Origin: an uncultured Blautia sp.
GTDB taxonomy: Bacteria; Bacillota; Clostridia; Lachnospirales; Lachnospiraceae
Direction of reading: 5' to 3'
DNA: 64,000 nucleotides
Assembly: GCF_947654165.1 (NCBI RefSeq)
Contig: NZ_CANTKB010000019.1
Coordinates: forward strand, 1 to 64,000
Positions 53,328 through 63,543 of the stretch are shown here, one piece after another (position 1 is the stretch's first letter; every line of letters begins with the position of its first letter). Both the position numbers and the translations under genes were made by a program. The notes below the pieces were generated by a model. The model did not search any database, was not told the origin of the DNA, and saw nothing but the letters and a program-made list of their open reading frames with translations.

Positions 53328-54251
53328 ATGAAAAAAACAGCATTAGTAATCATGGCTGCCGGTATTGGAAGCCGCTTTGGAAAAGGAATCAAGCAGTTGG
53401 CAAAAGTAGGACCAAGTGGAGAGATCATTATGGATTATTCCATCCATGATGCATTAGAGGCAGGGTTTAATAAGGTTGTTTTTATTATCAGAAAAGATAT
53501 TGAAGAAGAATTCAGAGAGATCATCGGAAACAGAATCGAGAAGATCACAGAAGTGGAATATGTATTCCAGGATTTAAAAGATCTTCCGGAAGGCTTTACC
53601 TGCCCTGCAGACCGTACAAAACCATGGGGAACCGGTCATGCGGTACTGGCTGCAAAAAAAGCCATTGCAGAGCCATTTGTGGTGATCAATGCAGATGATT
53701 ACTACGGAAAAGAAGCTTTTGTAAAAATCCACGATTATCTTGTGGCAGAAAAGGAAGCAGGAGACAAAATGGATATCTGTATGGCTGGATTTATTCTGGA
53801 AAATACATTAAGCGACAATGGTGGTGTGACTAGAGGTGTTTGTACTCTGGATGAAAATAAAAACCTGGTAGGAATTGAAGAAACTTATAATATTCAAAAA
53901 ACACCGGAAGGTCCTGCGGCAGTTGATGAAGAAACAGGAGAAAAAAATGCTTTAGATTCTCAGACTTTGGTATCTATGAACATGTGGGGACTTACTCCGG
54001 AATTTCTGGAAGTATTAGAACAGGGATTTAAAGAGTTCCTGACAGATGTAAAACCGGGAGATATTAAGAAGGAATACCTGCTTCCGGCAGTGGTAGATCA
54101 GCTTATCAAGGAAGAGAGAGCAGAAGTGGCTGTGCTGAAAACTCATGACACCTGGTTTGGTGTGACCTATCAGGAAGATAAAGAAAAAGTTATGGAATCT
54201 TTCCGTGATCTGGTGAAAAAAGGTGTATATAAGGAGCAGCTCTTTTCATAA
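53328..54251 (+). CDS. Sugar-phosphate nucleotidyltransferase family protein
   Basis: 307 residues. NTP-transferase fold: ALVIMAAGIGSRFGKGIKQ (nucleotide loop), WGTGHAVLAAK and VVINADDYYGKEAF (metal-binding Asp pair). Such enzymes activate a sugar-1-phosphate to an NDP-sugar. It lacks the hexapeptide repeat domain of GlmU. Position beside glmM suggests envelope precursor metabolism; substrate unknown. Confidence 0.85.
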   Translation: MKKTALVIMAAGIGSRFGKGIKQLAKVGPSGEIIMDYSIHDALEAGFNKVVFIIRKDIEEEFREIIGNRIEKITEVEYVFQDLKDLPEGFTCPADRTKPWGTGHAVLAAKKAIAEPFVVINADDYYGKEAFVKIHDYLVAEKEAGDKMDICMAGFILENTLSDNGGVTRGVCTLDENKNLVGIEETYNIQKTPEGPAAVDEETGEKNALDSQTLVSMNMWGLTPEFLEVLEQGFKEFLTDVKPGDIKKEYLLPAVVDQLIKEERAEVAVLKTHDTWFGVTYQEDKEKVMESFRDLVKKGVYKEQLFS

Positions 54252-54339
54252 ACTCGTGACAAATTTCTCAAAGTGTGTTATTGTGTTAAAGGCACTAATA
54301 AGACAAAAAAAGAGAATGATTGTGTAAAAGGAGCTAATT

Positions 54340-55683
54340 ATGGGTAAATATTTTGGAACAGACGGTTTTCGTGGTGAAGCAAATGTAGACTTAACAGTAG
54401 AACATGCCTTTAAAGTGGGCAGATTTCTTGGCTGGTATTTCGGAAAAAATCATAAGGCAAGAATCGTCATTGGAAAGGACACCAGACGAAGCAGCTATAT
54501 GTTTGAGTATTCTCTGGTTGCCGGTCTTACAGCTTCCGGCGCAGATGTATTTTTGCTTCATGTTACTACAACACCAAGTGTTTCTTACGTAGTGCGTACA
54601 GAAGATTTTGACTGTGGAATTATGATTTCCGCCAGCCATAATCCTTTCTATGACAATGGAATCAAAATTATTAACGGAAACGGACAAAAGCTGGAAGCGT
54701 CTGTAGAAGAGCAGATAGAAGCATATATTGACGGTATGATGGGAGAACTTCCTCTGGCAAAGAAAGAAGAAATCGGACGTACCGTAGATTTTTCAGCAGG
54801 AAGAAACCGTTATATCGGATATCTGATCTCTATTCCGACCAGAGCGTTTAAGAATGTACGTGTAGGTCTGGACTGCTCAAACGGAAGTGCATCTGCCATT
54901 GCAAAAAGCGTATTTGATGCACTGGGAGCAAAAACCTATGTGATTCACAATGAGCCAAATGGTGTCAATATTAACACTAACTGCGGCTCCACACATATTG
55001 AAGAGCTGAAAAAATTTGTAAAAGAGAACAATCTGGATGTAGGTTTCGCTTATGACGGTGATGCAGACCGTTGTATAGCCGTAGATGATCAGGGAGAGGA
55101 AGTAAATGGAGACTTGATCATGTATGTGTGCGGAAAGTACATGAAAGAATGTGGAAAATTAAACAACAATACGATTGTAACTACAGTTATGTCCAACCTT
55201 GGATTGTATAAAGCCTGCGACAGAGAAGGAATTTCCTACGAAAAAACAGCAGTGGGTGATAAATATGTGTGCGAAAATATGATGGCTAACGGACACTCCA
55301 TTGGAGGAGAACAGTCAGGACATATTATTTTTGCAAAACATGCTACTACCGGAGACGGTATTCTCACTTCCCTGAAACTTATGGAAGTGATCATTGAGAA
55401 GAAACTTCCGCTCAGCACACTGACAAGAGAAGTGACGATTTATCCTCAGGTTCTGAAAAATGTAAAAGTTAAAGATAAAAAAGAAGCCAGAGAGAATCCG
55501 AAAGTAGTAGAAGCCGTGGCAAAAGTAGAAGAGGCTCTTGGTGACGATGGAAGAATTCTGGTTCGTGAAAGCGGAACAGAGCCATTGATCCGTGTTATGG
55601 TGGAAGCTGCCACGAATGAAATTTGCGAAAATTATGTAAACCAAGTGGTTGAAGTGATCAAAGCAGAAAATCTTATGGCATAA
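54340..55683 (+). CDS. glmM: Phosphoglucosamine mutase
   Basis: 447 residues. Begins KYFGTDGFRGEANVDLT; the phosphorylated Ser99 is in MISASHNPFYDNGIK, metal loop FAYDGDADRCIAVD, sugar loop GGEQSGHIIF and phosphate loop RESGTEPLIRVM. Converts glucosamine-6-P to glucosamine-1-P for UDP-GlcNAc. Start behind AAGGAG. Confidence 0.94.
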   Translation: MGKYFGTDGFRGEANVDLTVEHAFKVGRFLGWYFGKNHKARIVIGKDTRRSSYMFEYSLVAGLTASGADVFLLHVTTTPSVSYVVRTEDFDCGIMISASHNPFYDNGIKIINGNGQKLEASVEEQIEAYIDGMMGELPLAKKEEIGRTVDFSAGRNRYIGYLISIPTRAFKNVRVGLDCSNGSASAIAKSVFDALGAKTYVIHNEPNGVNINTNCGSTHIEELKKFVKENNLDVGFAYDGDADRCIAVDDQGEEVNGDLIMYVCGKYMKECGKLNNNTIVTTVMSNLGLYKACDREGISYEKTAVGDKYVCENMMANGHSIGGEQSGHIIFAKHATTGDGILTSLKLMEVIIEKKLPLSTLTREVTIYPQVLKNVKVKDKKEARENPKVVEAVAKVEEALGDDGRILVRESGTEPLIRVMVEAATNEICENYVNQVVEVIKAENLMA

Positions 55684-55715
55684 ATAGAGTTACAGAAAGA
55701 TAAGAGGGTGAACAG

Positions 55716-56750
55716 GTGAAGAAAAGGGGACTTTTAGCCGCAGCCGCAGCTCTTTGCCTGCTGGCCGGCTGTAAAAAAAGTGAACTCACCGAGTATGAAA
55801 ATGGTATTGAAAATCTGGAAAAGCAAAAGTATGAACAGGCACTCCGGAATTTTGAGAATGCCATACAAAAAGGGGAACAATCGGTCTTGTCCTGGAGAGG
55901 CATCGGGATTGCCAGGATGGGACAGGGCGATTATGAAAAAGCTGAGGAAGCCTTTTCCACAGCATTGGGTATTACAGAGAAAAAAGAGAAAGCATTGCAA
56001 AGAGATTTATATCTGTATCTGGCAGATACACAATATCATCAGGAAGATTACCAGGGATGTATTGAAACCTGCACTCAGCTTTTGGAAACGGATGCTCACC
56101 AGGACGGATACTTTTTGAGAGGAAGTTCTTATCTGAGGAGAAGCGAATATAAAAAAGCAGAGGATGATTTTGAGGAAGTTATTTCAAATTCCACGGATTA
56201 TCAGGATTATCTTGATATTTACAGAATCTATCAGGAATGCGGCTTATCTGCGGATGGAGCTGAATACCTGGAGGCAGCATTGGATTTAAAGGGAAATTCC
56301 GCAGAAGAGTATTATCAGAGAGGCAGAATTTATTATTATCTTTCTGAGTACAAGGATGCAGAAAAATCTCTGAAGAAAGCCTTGGATAAGGATTATGAGC
56401 AGGCTGCCTTATATCTTGGAAAGGTATATGCAGAAGAGCAGGATTATGAACAGGCGATTTCCATGTATAAGAGTTGTCTGGAAACAGAGGATATGCAGTC
56501 AGAAGCCTATAATGGTCTTGCCTGCTGTGCGGCAGCAGAGGAAGATTACGAAAAAGCACTGTCCTACATTGAAAAGGGACTCAAGACAAAAGAGCCGGAG
56601 ATGAAACAGGTGCTTTTGTTTAATCAAATTGTATTTTTGGAAGAATCCATGGATCTTGTTTCTGCAAAGGAAAAAATCAGTGAATATCTGGAACTATATC
56701 CGCAAGATCAGGATGCATTGCGGGAATATTATTTTTTACAGACAAGATAA
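55716..56750 (+). CDS. TPR-repeat lipoprotein
   Basis: 344 residues with GTG start behind GAGGG. Lipoprotein signal peptide with lipobox LLAGC (Cys at about 19), then eight or more tetratricopeptide repeats (for example YEKAEEAFSTALGI, YKDAEKSLKKALDKDYEQA). It would be anchored to the outer face of the membrane as a protein-binding scaffold. Partner unknown. Confidence 0.9.
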   Translation: MKKRGLLAAAAALCLLAGCKKSELTEYENGIENLEKQKYEQALRNFENAIQKGEQSVLSWRGIGIARMGQGDYEKAEEAFSTALGITEKKEKALQRDLYLYLADTQYHQEDYQGCIETCTQLLETDAHQDGYFLRGSSYLRRSEYKKAEDDFEEVISNSTDYQDYLDIYRIYQECGLSADGAEYLEAALDLKGNSAEEYYQRGRIYYYLSEYKDAEKSLKKALDKDYEQAALYLGKVYAEEQDYEQAISMYKSCLETEDMQSEAYNGLACCAAAEEDYEKALSYIEKGLKTKEPEMKQVLLFNQIVFLEESMDLVSAKEKISEYLELYPQDQDALREYYFLQTR

Positions 56751-56754
56751 AAAT

Positions 56755-56795
56755 ACCGGGAACTGTTGATGGAGGAAAACAGTTCCCGGTTTTTT
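56755..56795. terminator. Bidirectional terminator
   Basis: ACCGGGAACTGT pairs perfectly with ACAGTTCCCGGT; T-runs in both directions. Serves the TPR lipoprotein and the convergent GH85 gene. Confidence 0.92.
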
Positions 56796-56804
56796 ATAGT
56801 ACAG

Positions 56805-59628
56805 TTATGGTGTCGTCAAAGGTTTTTCTGAACCATATACCTGAACTTCATAGATACGTGCTGCTGTATCAGAGCCTTGTGTGGGTTTGATAACAGACAG
56901 TTTTACATAGCGGGCAGTTACCGGAGCAAAAGTGTCCAGTGTGGTTCCTGCCGCATTTTTTGTTACGTTTACAACAGGCGTATATTCTGCACCGTCGGTA
57001 CTTACAGAAATGGTGTAGGCTTTTGTATTCATATCAGCACCCTCACCGCCAGCCTCTGCATGGGAGATACCTACCTGGCTGATGGTTGTCTCGGCACCCA
57101 GATCAATAGTCAGTTCATGAGGAGGATTGCCGGTTGCACACCATTTCTTTGTCACATCTCCGTCTACTGCAAATGGAGGTGCTTCGTTGTCATTCACAAA
57201 AGCGGTTGCCTCTGTTGGTTTTCTCTGTGAAAGTAAGGTGAGTTCTGCATCTTTTCCTAAATCATCAGAAACAACGATACATCCAGTATAAGTCTTTTCG
57301 TCTTTTCCGGATTTGTTTTCAGCAGTTACCGTTACGTCATACACACCTGCTTTGTCGTAAGTAACGGTTACAGATTCGCCCTTAGCGGATTCTTCGCTGG
57401 CACCCGGGAGGGTCCAGGAAACATTTTCTGTGTTCTGAGAACAATTACTGTCAAAGGTTACGCTGCTTCCTGTTCCCACAAGCGTCTGAGATGCTTTCAA
57501 GGCTGCTTTTGGCAGGCTGTTGTCAGGCCATTCTATCGTAACAGAGGATTCTTTTCCTTCTTTCAGGCTATTTGTTACAGGAACTACAGCGAATTCGGAT
57601 TTGTTGGTATCGTCTGTTCTTGGAAGTGTGTTAATATAGAAACATTCTGTGTTGGACACACCAAGAAGAGAACGTGTTTTATCCTGATTTATGCGGTAAA
57701 CTTCATAGTAGGAAGCGTCTGCATCACTTTCCCAGGAAAGGCGGACACCTGCATACATACCGTCCTCGTCAAATTCTGTGTCATCTGCTTTTACATTAGA
57801 AACAGTAGTTGTTTTTTCTTCTTCTGCTGTCATAGAGATATTTCCGAAGAAGAACTGGAATTTACTGTTGTCTTCACTGGAGGCCAGTTCATAGGAGATT
57901 CTACGGATATTCTTTCCTTCCAGCTTGGAGAGGTCATATGTTACGGTTGTCCAGTCTGTACCTACTTTTTTATCGCCTTTGAGAGTTTCCGTGGAACCGT
58001 CATCCAGAGTCAGCACTGCATTTAAAGCAGTTTCACCGGATGCTTTTGCTGTTGTAGTGAAGGTTGTTGATTTCTCAACAGGTAAGTCTGCACTGTACAG
58101 ATGAATGACAGAGGACTGATCTTTTCCCATTTTTCCAAGAAGCTTCAGGGAGGTTCCTCCGTACCATGCATTTCCTACATCAAAGTAGGCAGTCAATGTA
58201 TTTTCACCCCCCATGTTCCATCATCCAGCGGTAAGTCGGAAGAATATCACCGATGCTGCGGTTGTTCCAGTCAAGGGTAGAAATCTGTTCTCCGTTTTTG
58301 AAGAAACTATAGCCGCTTCCTGTGTTGAAATTGGTCACAAAAGGAAGGGATGTAATGGCAGATTTTTCAATCGCATAGGTAGATACACCGTGCCACTGTG
58401 TGTCGGATGCATAGGCAATTTCCTGGGACGGATCCGCTTTGCTGTTGACCCACAGAGTGTTTTCTTTTTTATGGAATTCATCCAGGTTCTGAGCAGAGGT
58501 GTAAGCCCAGTTCGGACAGTAGAGACCAAGAGAAGTATGAGTACTGTTCTCCCCTGCTTCAAATAAGTCCCAACGGATAGGTGTCATATATCCTTCTGCC
58601 TGGATGTCCACACCTGCAAAAAGCTGATAAGGGCTGATTCCCAGTTCCTCGGCTTTTTCAGCAGATGCTTTGGGAAGTTCCTGATCTGCCAGTTTGTCTT
58701 CAGTCCACCAGAAATTCAGGAACATTTCGTCTGCAACCGGATTTCCTTCTTCATCGGCAAGGAACATGGAGTTTTTATCGGTAAGGGCATTCTGCCAGTC
58801 CATTTCCCCGTCGCAGGTCATGGAGTCGTAGTAAACAACACGAAGTTCAGGTGCCTGTTTTTTCATGTATTGGATGAAAGCCTGCATTTTTTCAGCATGA
58901 TCGGCAGAAAGAGGTTCTTCTTCGCTGCCTTCTGTTTCCTGGTTGATAAACCATCCGTCAAAGCCATAGGTTTGTGCTACTTCAATGAGTTTATCTGCCA
59001 GTGGGAAAGTGCCGTCAGATTCCTGCTGCAAAAAGGTGTTCAGCCATTCTATTTTCCCCCCTGACACATCCTGAGGGAAGAATACAGTACCAATAACAGG
59101 AACGCCGTTTTTGTGTCCTAAATCCGTAACATCAGGACTTGGAGGAACAATAAGACCTTCACCGGAAGAACCTCCCCAGTAAACAAGCTCATCTACATAT
59201 TGCCAGTAAGTGAAAACATTACAGTCTGCTTTGTTCAGTCCGTGAGGTGCGTTTCCGCTGGTGCTGGAGTTCATAATGGAAATGGCCATGACCTCAGTGT
59301 CTTTGTTCTGTGTCTTGTTCACTGGTGTCAGATTCTCTTTTTCTACTCTCTGTGCCAACGGAACGGTACTGATGTTATAAGCCAGATCAGAGTCTTCTTC
59401 CGGTGTCCATTCCAGAAGTTGTTCCGGGAACCAGTAGGAAGATTCCGGCTGGTGATTCATTACCATTTCGGTCGCTTCGTTTTCTTCTGTGATCTGATAT
59501 TTGCTCTTTGTCTCTGCTTTTTCATTGTTTTTGGCAGGGGTATTTCCCTGGCAGGAACAGAGACCGGCAGTCATCAGAACCGTCATGCCGATAGCGGCAG
59601 GCTTGTATAAACGTTACTTTCTTTTCAT
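56805..59628 (-). pseudogene. GH85 endo-beta-N-acetylglucosaminidase, interrupted twice
   Basis: The natural start is ATG 59628 (minus), behind AGGAG, but codon 5 is TAA (59616-59614); without it a lipoprotein signal follows (AAIGMTVLMTAGLCSC). The catalytic domain (to about 58204) shows FTYWQYVDELVYWGG, YGFDGWFINQETEG with the family Asn/Glu pair, and LNFWWTED. At a G6 run (58207-58216 region) the frame ends in HGG-stop; with one G fewer it would continue GENTLTAYFDVGNAWYGG. The remaining frame (58214 to 56805) carries a beta-sandwich, a fibronectin-like and PKD-like region and a C-terminal F5/8-type carbohydrate module. GH85 enzymes cut the chitobiose core of N-glycans. Defective, phase-variable or a sequencing error. 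Confidence 0.85.
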
Positions 59629-59822
59629 AACGCTTCTCCTTTTCATTTTATACTCCGGAGTTTTTCAAGCTTTCGCTGATATTTACTATACTCTAAAAAA
59701 TCACAAAAAAATAGTGGAAAGATATTAGGTTTTCTGTAAGAATTCTACAAAAAATGAATAGGGCTTGCCTTAATTATAAGAAAGAAGTATCATAAAACCA
59801 GTAAGAAGAATAGGAGTATTAT

Positions 59823-61073
59823 ATGGGATTATATGAATTAAAAGAAGAACAGGAACGTGTGATTCTGGTGGGGGTTCAGACCAGAGAAGGGGACGATACC
59901 CAGGATTCCCTGGATGAGCTAAAGGATTTGGTGAAAACAGCGGGAGCTGAGACCGTGGGAATGATGATTCAGAGCAGGGAGGCCATTCATCCGGGATACT
60001 ATGTGGGAACCGGAAAACTGGAGGAAATCCGTATGATGGCAGCAGCTTATGATGCCACAGGCATTGTCTGTGATGACGAGCTGACCCCGTCTCAGATGAA
60101 TAATCTGGAGAGAGAACTGGAACTGAAGATCATGGACAGAACCATGGTGATACTGGATATTTTTGCAGCCCGGGCACGTACCAGTGAAGGGAAGATTCAG
60201 GTGGAGCTGGCACAGCTTAGATACCGTGCTTCGAGACTTACAGGACTTGGCACATCGATGTCAAGGTTAGGGGGAGGTATCGGTACCAGAGGTCCGGGTG
60301 AAAAGAAGCTGGAGATGGACAGGCGTTTGATCAAAGTGCGTATTTCCCAACTGAAAAAGGATTTGGAACAGGTAAAACGGCACAGAGAACTGTTAAGAGA
60401 GGGAAGAAGCAGAGAGAACATTATGACAGCAGCTATCGTGGGATATACCAACGCAGGGAAATCCACGCTGCTGAACACACTGACAGATGCTGACGTACTG
60501 GAAGAAGATAAATTATTTGCTACCCTGGATCCGACTACAAGAGTTCTGGAACTGCCGGGAAAACAAAGGCTTTATCTTACAGATACGGTGGGATTTATCA
60601 GGAAATTGCCCCACCATTTGATCGAAGCTTTTAAGAGTACCTTGGAGGAAGCAAAGTATGCAGACTTTATCATCCATGTAGTGGATGCTTCCAATCCACA
60701 GAGGGATGAACAGATGTATGTTGTGTATGAAACCTTAAAGGAACTTGGAGTGCAGGATAAGAAGATCATTACCTTGTTTAATAAGCAGGACAAGGTAACG
60801 GAACCGGAAGTTTTACGTGACTTCAGGGCAGATTATGTGCTGAAGACAGCCGTAAAAACAGGACAGGGACTGGAAGAACTGAAGGAAGTTCTGGAGAAAG
60901 TAATCACAGAAGACCAGATCTATCTGGAGAGAGTGCTTGGGTATCAGGAAGCCGGACAGGTTCAGATGATTCGGAAATACGGACAATTACTTTCAGAAGA
61001 ATATACCCCGGAGGGAATTGAGATCAAGGCGAGAGTTCCCAGGACTATTTATGGGAAAGTCGGAGGAAAATAA
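59823..61073 (+). CDS. hflX: GTPase HflX
   Basis: 416 residues. N-terminal HflX domain (1-190; YYVGTGKLEE, LGGGIGTRGPGEKKLE) and a G domain with GYTNAGKSTLLN (P-loop, about 206), DTVGFIRKLPHHL and NKQD. HflX splits stalled or hibernating ribosomes. Single gene between the GH85 locus and the ABC operon. Confidence 0.96.
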   Translation: MGLYELKEEQERVILVGVQTREGDDTQDSLDELKDLVKTAGAETVGMMIQSREAIHPGYYVGTGKLEEIRMMAAAYDATGIVCDDELTPSQMNNLERELELKIMDRTMVILDIFAARARTSEGKIQVELAQLRYRASRLTGLGTSMSRLGGGIGTRGPGEKKLEMDRRLIKVRISQLKKDLEQVKRHRELLREGRSRENIMTAAIVGYTNAGKSTLLNTLTDADVLEEDKLFATLDPTTRVLELPGKQRLYLTDTVGFIRKLPHHLIEAFKSTLEEAKYADFIIHVVDASNPQRDEQMYVVYETLKELGVQDKKIITLFNKQDKVTEPEVLRDFRADYVLKTAVKTGQGLEELKEVLEKVITEDQIYLERVLGYQEAGQVQMIRKYGQLLSEEYTPEGIEIKARVPRTIYGKVGGK

Positions 61074-61140
61074 AACAGAGAAAAAATGTCTAATTTATAT
61101 ATGGAAATACGAAAAAATATAGACAAAGTACACTAAAGAC

Positions 61141-61169
61141 TTGACAAATAAATACTTCTCATGTAGTAT
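61141..61169 (+). promoter_or_regulatory. Promoter of the sugar ABC operon
   Basis: TTGACA (61141-61146), 17-bp spacer, TAGTAT (61164-61169) preceded by TG. Start of transcription about 61177. Confidence 0.7.
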
Positions 61170-61207
61170 ATGTATATAAATACTAATTGCCGTAGGAGAG
61201 AAGAGAT

Positions 61208-61253
61208 GGGCATATATATTTAATCCGAAGGGATAGATATATATGCCTTTTTA
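61208..61253 (+). terminator. Leader terminator (possible attenuator) before the ABC operon
   Basis: GGCATATATAT pairs perfectly with ATATATATGCC and is followed by TTTTTAT. It lies between the promoter and the binding-protein gene, so transcription must read through it. Confidence 0.65.
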
Positions 61254-61309
61254 TGTCTCGAAAGATAGCGGTAAGGTTTATAGTAAAAGCGAAAGTGAGG
61301 AAAAGAAGA

Positions 61310-62599
61310 ATGAAACGAAAAAATGTTATGGTGTGCTTGCTGGCTGTAGTATTATCCGTTAGTGGTTTGTTAACAGCTTGTGGAGAAAGCAAAAATGAAG
61401 AGGATGTTAAAGAGAGTGTAGACAAAAAGAATGATTCGGGTGTGACAGAGATGGAATTGTTTATGTCAAAGCCAGAAACAGCAGAAGTAATGCAGAAAAT
61501 AGCTGATAAGTTTTGTGAAGAAAATCCTAGTGTTAAGATTAGTGTAACATCTACTACAGATGGGTTAACTGTTATGCAGACGAGAGTTGCAAGTAACGAA
61601 ATGCCTGATATCTTAAATACATTTCCAGCAGAAGATTTTTATAAAACAATTTTTAAAGAGGGATATATAGAGGATATTAGTGACCAAGATTTTCTTAATA
61701 ATGTTTCAAAAAGTTCTCTCGAAATGTCAGTTTGTGACGATGGTAACTATTATGCGGTACCGATGTCTGATAGTACATATGGTGTTTATGCAAATATGGA
61801 TGTTTTGGAGGAAAATGGTATTACGGAGACCCCAAAGACATGGGATGAATTTATTGAAGATTTAGAAATTCTGAAGAAAAATGACGTAACAGGTATTTTG
61901 ATGCCGGATAAAGATGTAGGAAATGTTGCTCAAAGATTTGAACGTACTACAGGAATCATTAATAACGATTCAGATTCTGAGTTTAAAAAAATAGCAGATG
62001 GTGAGATGGAAGCAGAAAATTCTCCAACTTTACAGGCGTGGGTTAAGTATAATAAGGAATTGCTTGAATATGCGAATGAAAACCACATGGGAATGGATTA
62101 CGATGTAGCTGTAGCATCTTTTAGTAAAGGAGAAGCCGGTTTTATGTTAAGTGGTACTTGGATGCTCTCAACTGTAAAAACTAATAATCCAGATGCAAAT
62201 GTAAAGATTTTTCCATTTCCAAATCCTACAGGTGGAGAAACACGTGTTCCTATCAATATAGATACTGCATTTAGTATTTCTTCTACATGTAAAGATAAAG
62301 AAATGGGTCTGAAATTTTTGGAATATATGACTCGTCCAGAAATTGCACAAATGTATTGTGACGTTGACGGAAATGTAAGTTTAATTGATGGTGTAAAATA
62401 TGAAATTCCAGAACATCAGGAAATGTTGAATGCTGTTAATGAGGGTAATGTATTTCTTACTGCAGTTAATTTTTGGCCAAGTGGTTTAAGGGAAGAAATT
62501 CGTCCATTCTGTCAACAGTTTTTAAGTGATCTGGATGAAAAAGCATTTTATGAATCTGCAAAGGATGCTATTGTGACTATTTATTCAGATAGCGAGTAA
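61310..62599 (+). CDS. Carbohydrate ABC transporter substrate-binding lipoprotein
   Basis: 429 residues. Lipoprotein signal peptide ending in LLTACGE (Cys about 25), then a bacterial extracellular solute-binding protein type 1 fold with NMDVLEENGITETPKTWDEF and FSKGEAGFMLSGTWM. It captures a sugar or oligosaccharide outside the cell and delivers it to the permeases encoded next. ATG 61310 behind GTGAGG. Noticeably AT-rich compared with upstream genes. Ligand unknown. Confidence 0.9.
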   Translation: MKRKNVMVCLLAVVLSVSGLLTACGESKNEEDVKESVDKKNDSGVTEMELFMSKPETAEVMQKIADKFCEENPSVKISVTSTTDGLTVMQTRVASNEMPDILNTFPAEDFYKTIFKEGYIEDISDQDFLNNVSKSSLEMSVCDDGNYYAVPMSDSTYGVYANMDVLEENGITETPKTWDEFIEDLEILKKNDVTGILMPDKDVGNVAQRFERTTGIINNDSDSEFKKIADGEMEAENSPTLQAWVKYNKELLEYANENHMGMDYDVAVASFSKGEAGFMLSGTWMLSTVKTNNPDANVKIFPFPNPTGGETRVPINIDTAFSISSTCKDKEMGLKFLEYMTRPEIAQMYCDVDGNVSLIDGVKYEIPEHQEMLNAVNEGNVFLTAVNFWPSGLREEIRPFCQQFLSDLDEKAFYESAKDAIVTIYSDSE

Positions 62600-62624
62600 G
62601 TTTCATAAAAGATAAAGTGACGTC

Positions 62625-62651
62625 AAAAGGGGCGATTTTATAGCCCCTTTT
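62625..62651 (+). other. Intercistronic hairpin after the binding-protein gene
   Basis: AAAAGGGGC pairs perfectly with GCCCCTTTT. Such stems after a binding-protein gene usually cut or stabilise mRNA so that it is made in excess over the permeases. Confidence 0.7.
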
Positions 62652-62670
62652 AAAAGGAGATGCTAAAATT

Positions 62671-63540
62671 ATGAAAAAAACACGTAGAAATTGGACATAT
62701 TTTTGGTTCACTGTACCTGGATTTTTGTTGTATGCATTTTTTTTTATTACACCAGTTGTACTGGGTATCTATTATAGTTTGACAGACTGGAATGGAATCA
62801 GTCAAAAGTATAATTTAGTAGGATTGGAAAATTATAAAAAGATATTTCAGACTAGTCAATTTATAGATTCGTTATCATTTACATTTAAGTACACAATATT
62901 GCTAATTATCTTTGTTATTGTATTAGGAATATCCATTGCCTTATTATTAAATCGAAATATAAAAGGTCGTTCTTTTTTTAGAGCAATTTATTTTATACCT
63001 GCAATCTTGAGTTTGCTTACAGTTGGCTTGATTTTCAATCAGATTTGTTATTATATTATTCCGGAAATTGGAAAAAGTTTACATATTAATATATTGAGTC
63101 AAAATCCTCTTGCAGATAAAACGTTGGCAATGTGGACTATTTTATTTGTAAATTTATGGCAAGGTCTTGCAATTCCAACACTTTTATTTTTAGCAGGATT
63201 GCAGAGTGTTCCGATGGATTTGTATGAAGTGGCTACGTTGGATGGGGCCACTAATTGGGAAAAATTTCGGTATATTACATTTCCATTTATTCTTCCGGTA
63301 GTTAGCGTAGTGTTTGTTTTAACATTAAAAAGTGGATTAATGGTTTTCGATTATATTATATCTATGACAGAAGGTGGACCCGGAAATTCTACACAGAGTA
63401 TTGCGATGTTAATTTATAAACATGGTTTTACGCAAAATAAATATGCGTATAGTATTGCGGAAGCTATTGTGATAGGAATAATTATTGCAGCTATATCAGC
63501 GGGACAAATTTATATTACAGAAAAGAAAAAGGCGGTGTAA
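62671..63540 (+). CDS. Sugar ABC permease, MalF/UgpA type
   Basis: 289 residues, six membrane helices. Typical start FTVPGFLLYAFFFITPVVLG and DWNG, and the EAA loop EVATLDGATNWEKFRYITFP that docks to the ATPase. First permease of a CUT1-family importer; the ATPase is not in the window (a shared MsmK-type ATPase is common in such systems). Confidence 0.93.
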   Translation: MKKTRRNWTYFWFTVPGFLLYAFFFITPVVLGIYYSLTDWNGISQKYNLVGLENYKKIFQTSQFIDSLSFTFKYTILLIIFVIVLGISIALLLNRNIKGRSFFRAIYFIPAILSLLTVGLIFNQICYYIIPEIGKSLHINILSQNPLADKTLAMWTILFVNLWQGLAIPTLLFLAGLQSVPMDLYEVATLDGATNWEKFRYITFPFILPVVSVVFVLTLKSGLMVFDYIISMTEGGPGNSTQSIAMLIYKHGFTQNKYAYSIAEAIVIGIIIAAISAGQIYITEKKKAV

Positions 63541-63543
63541 TAG

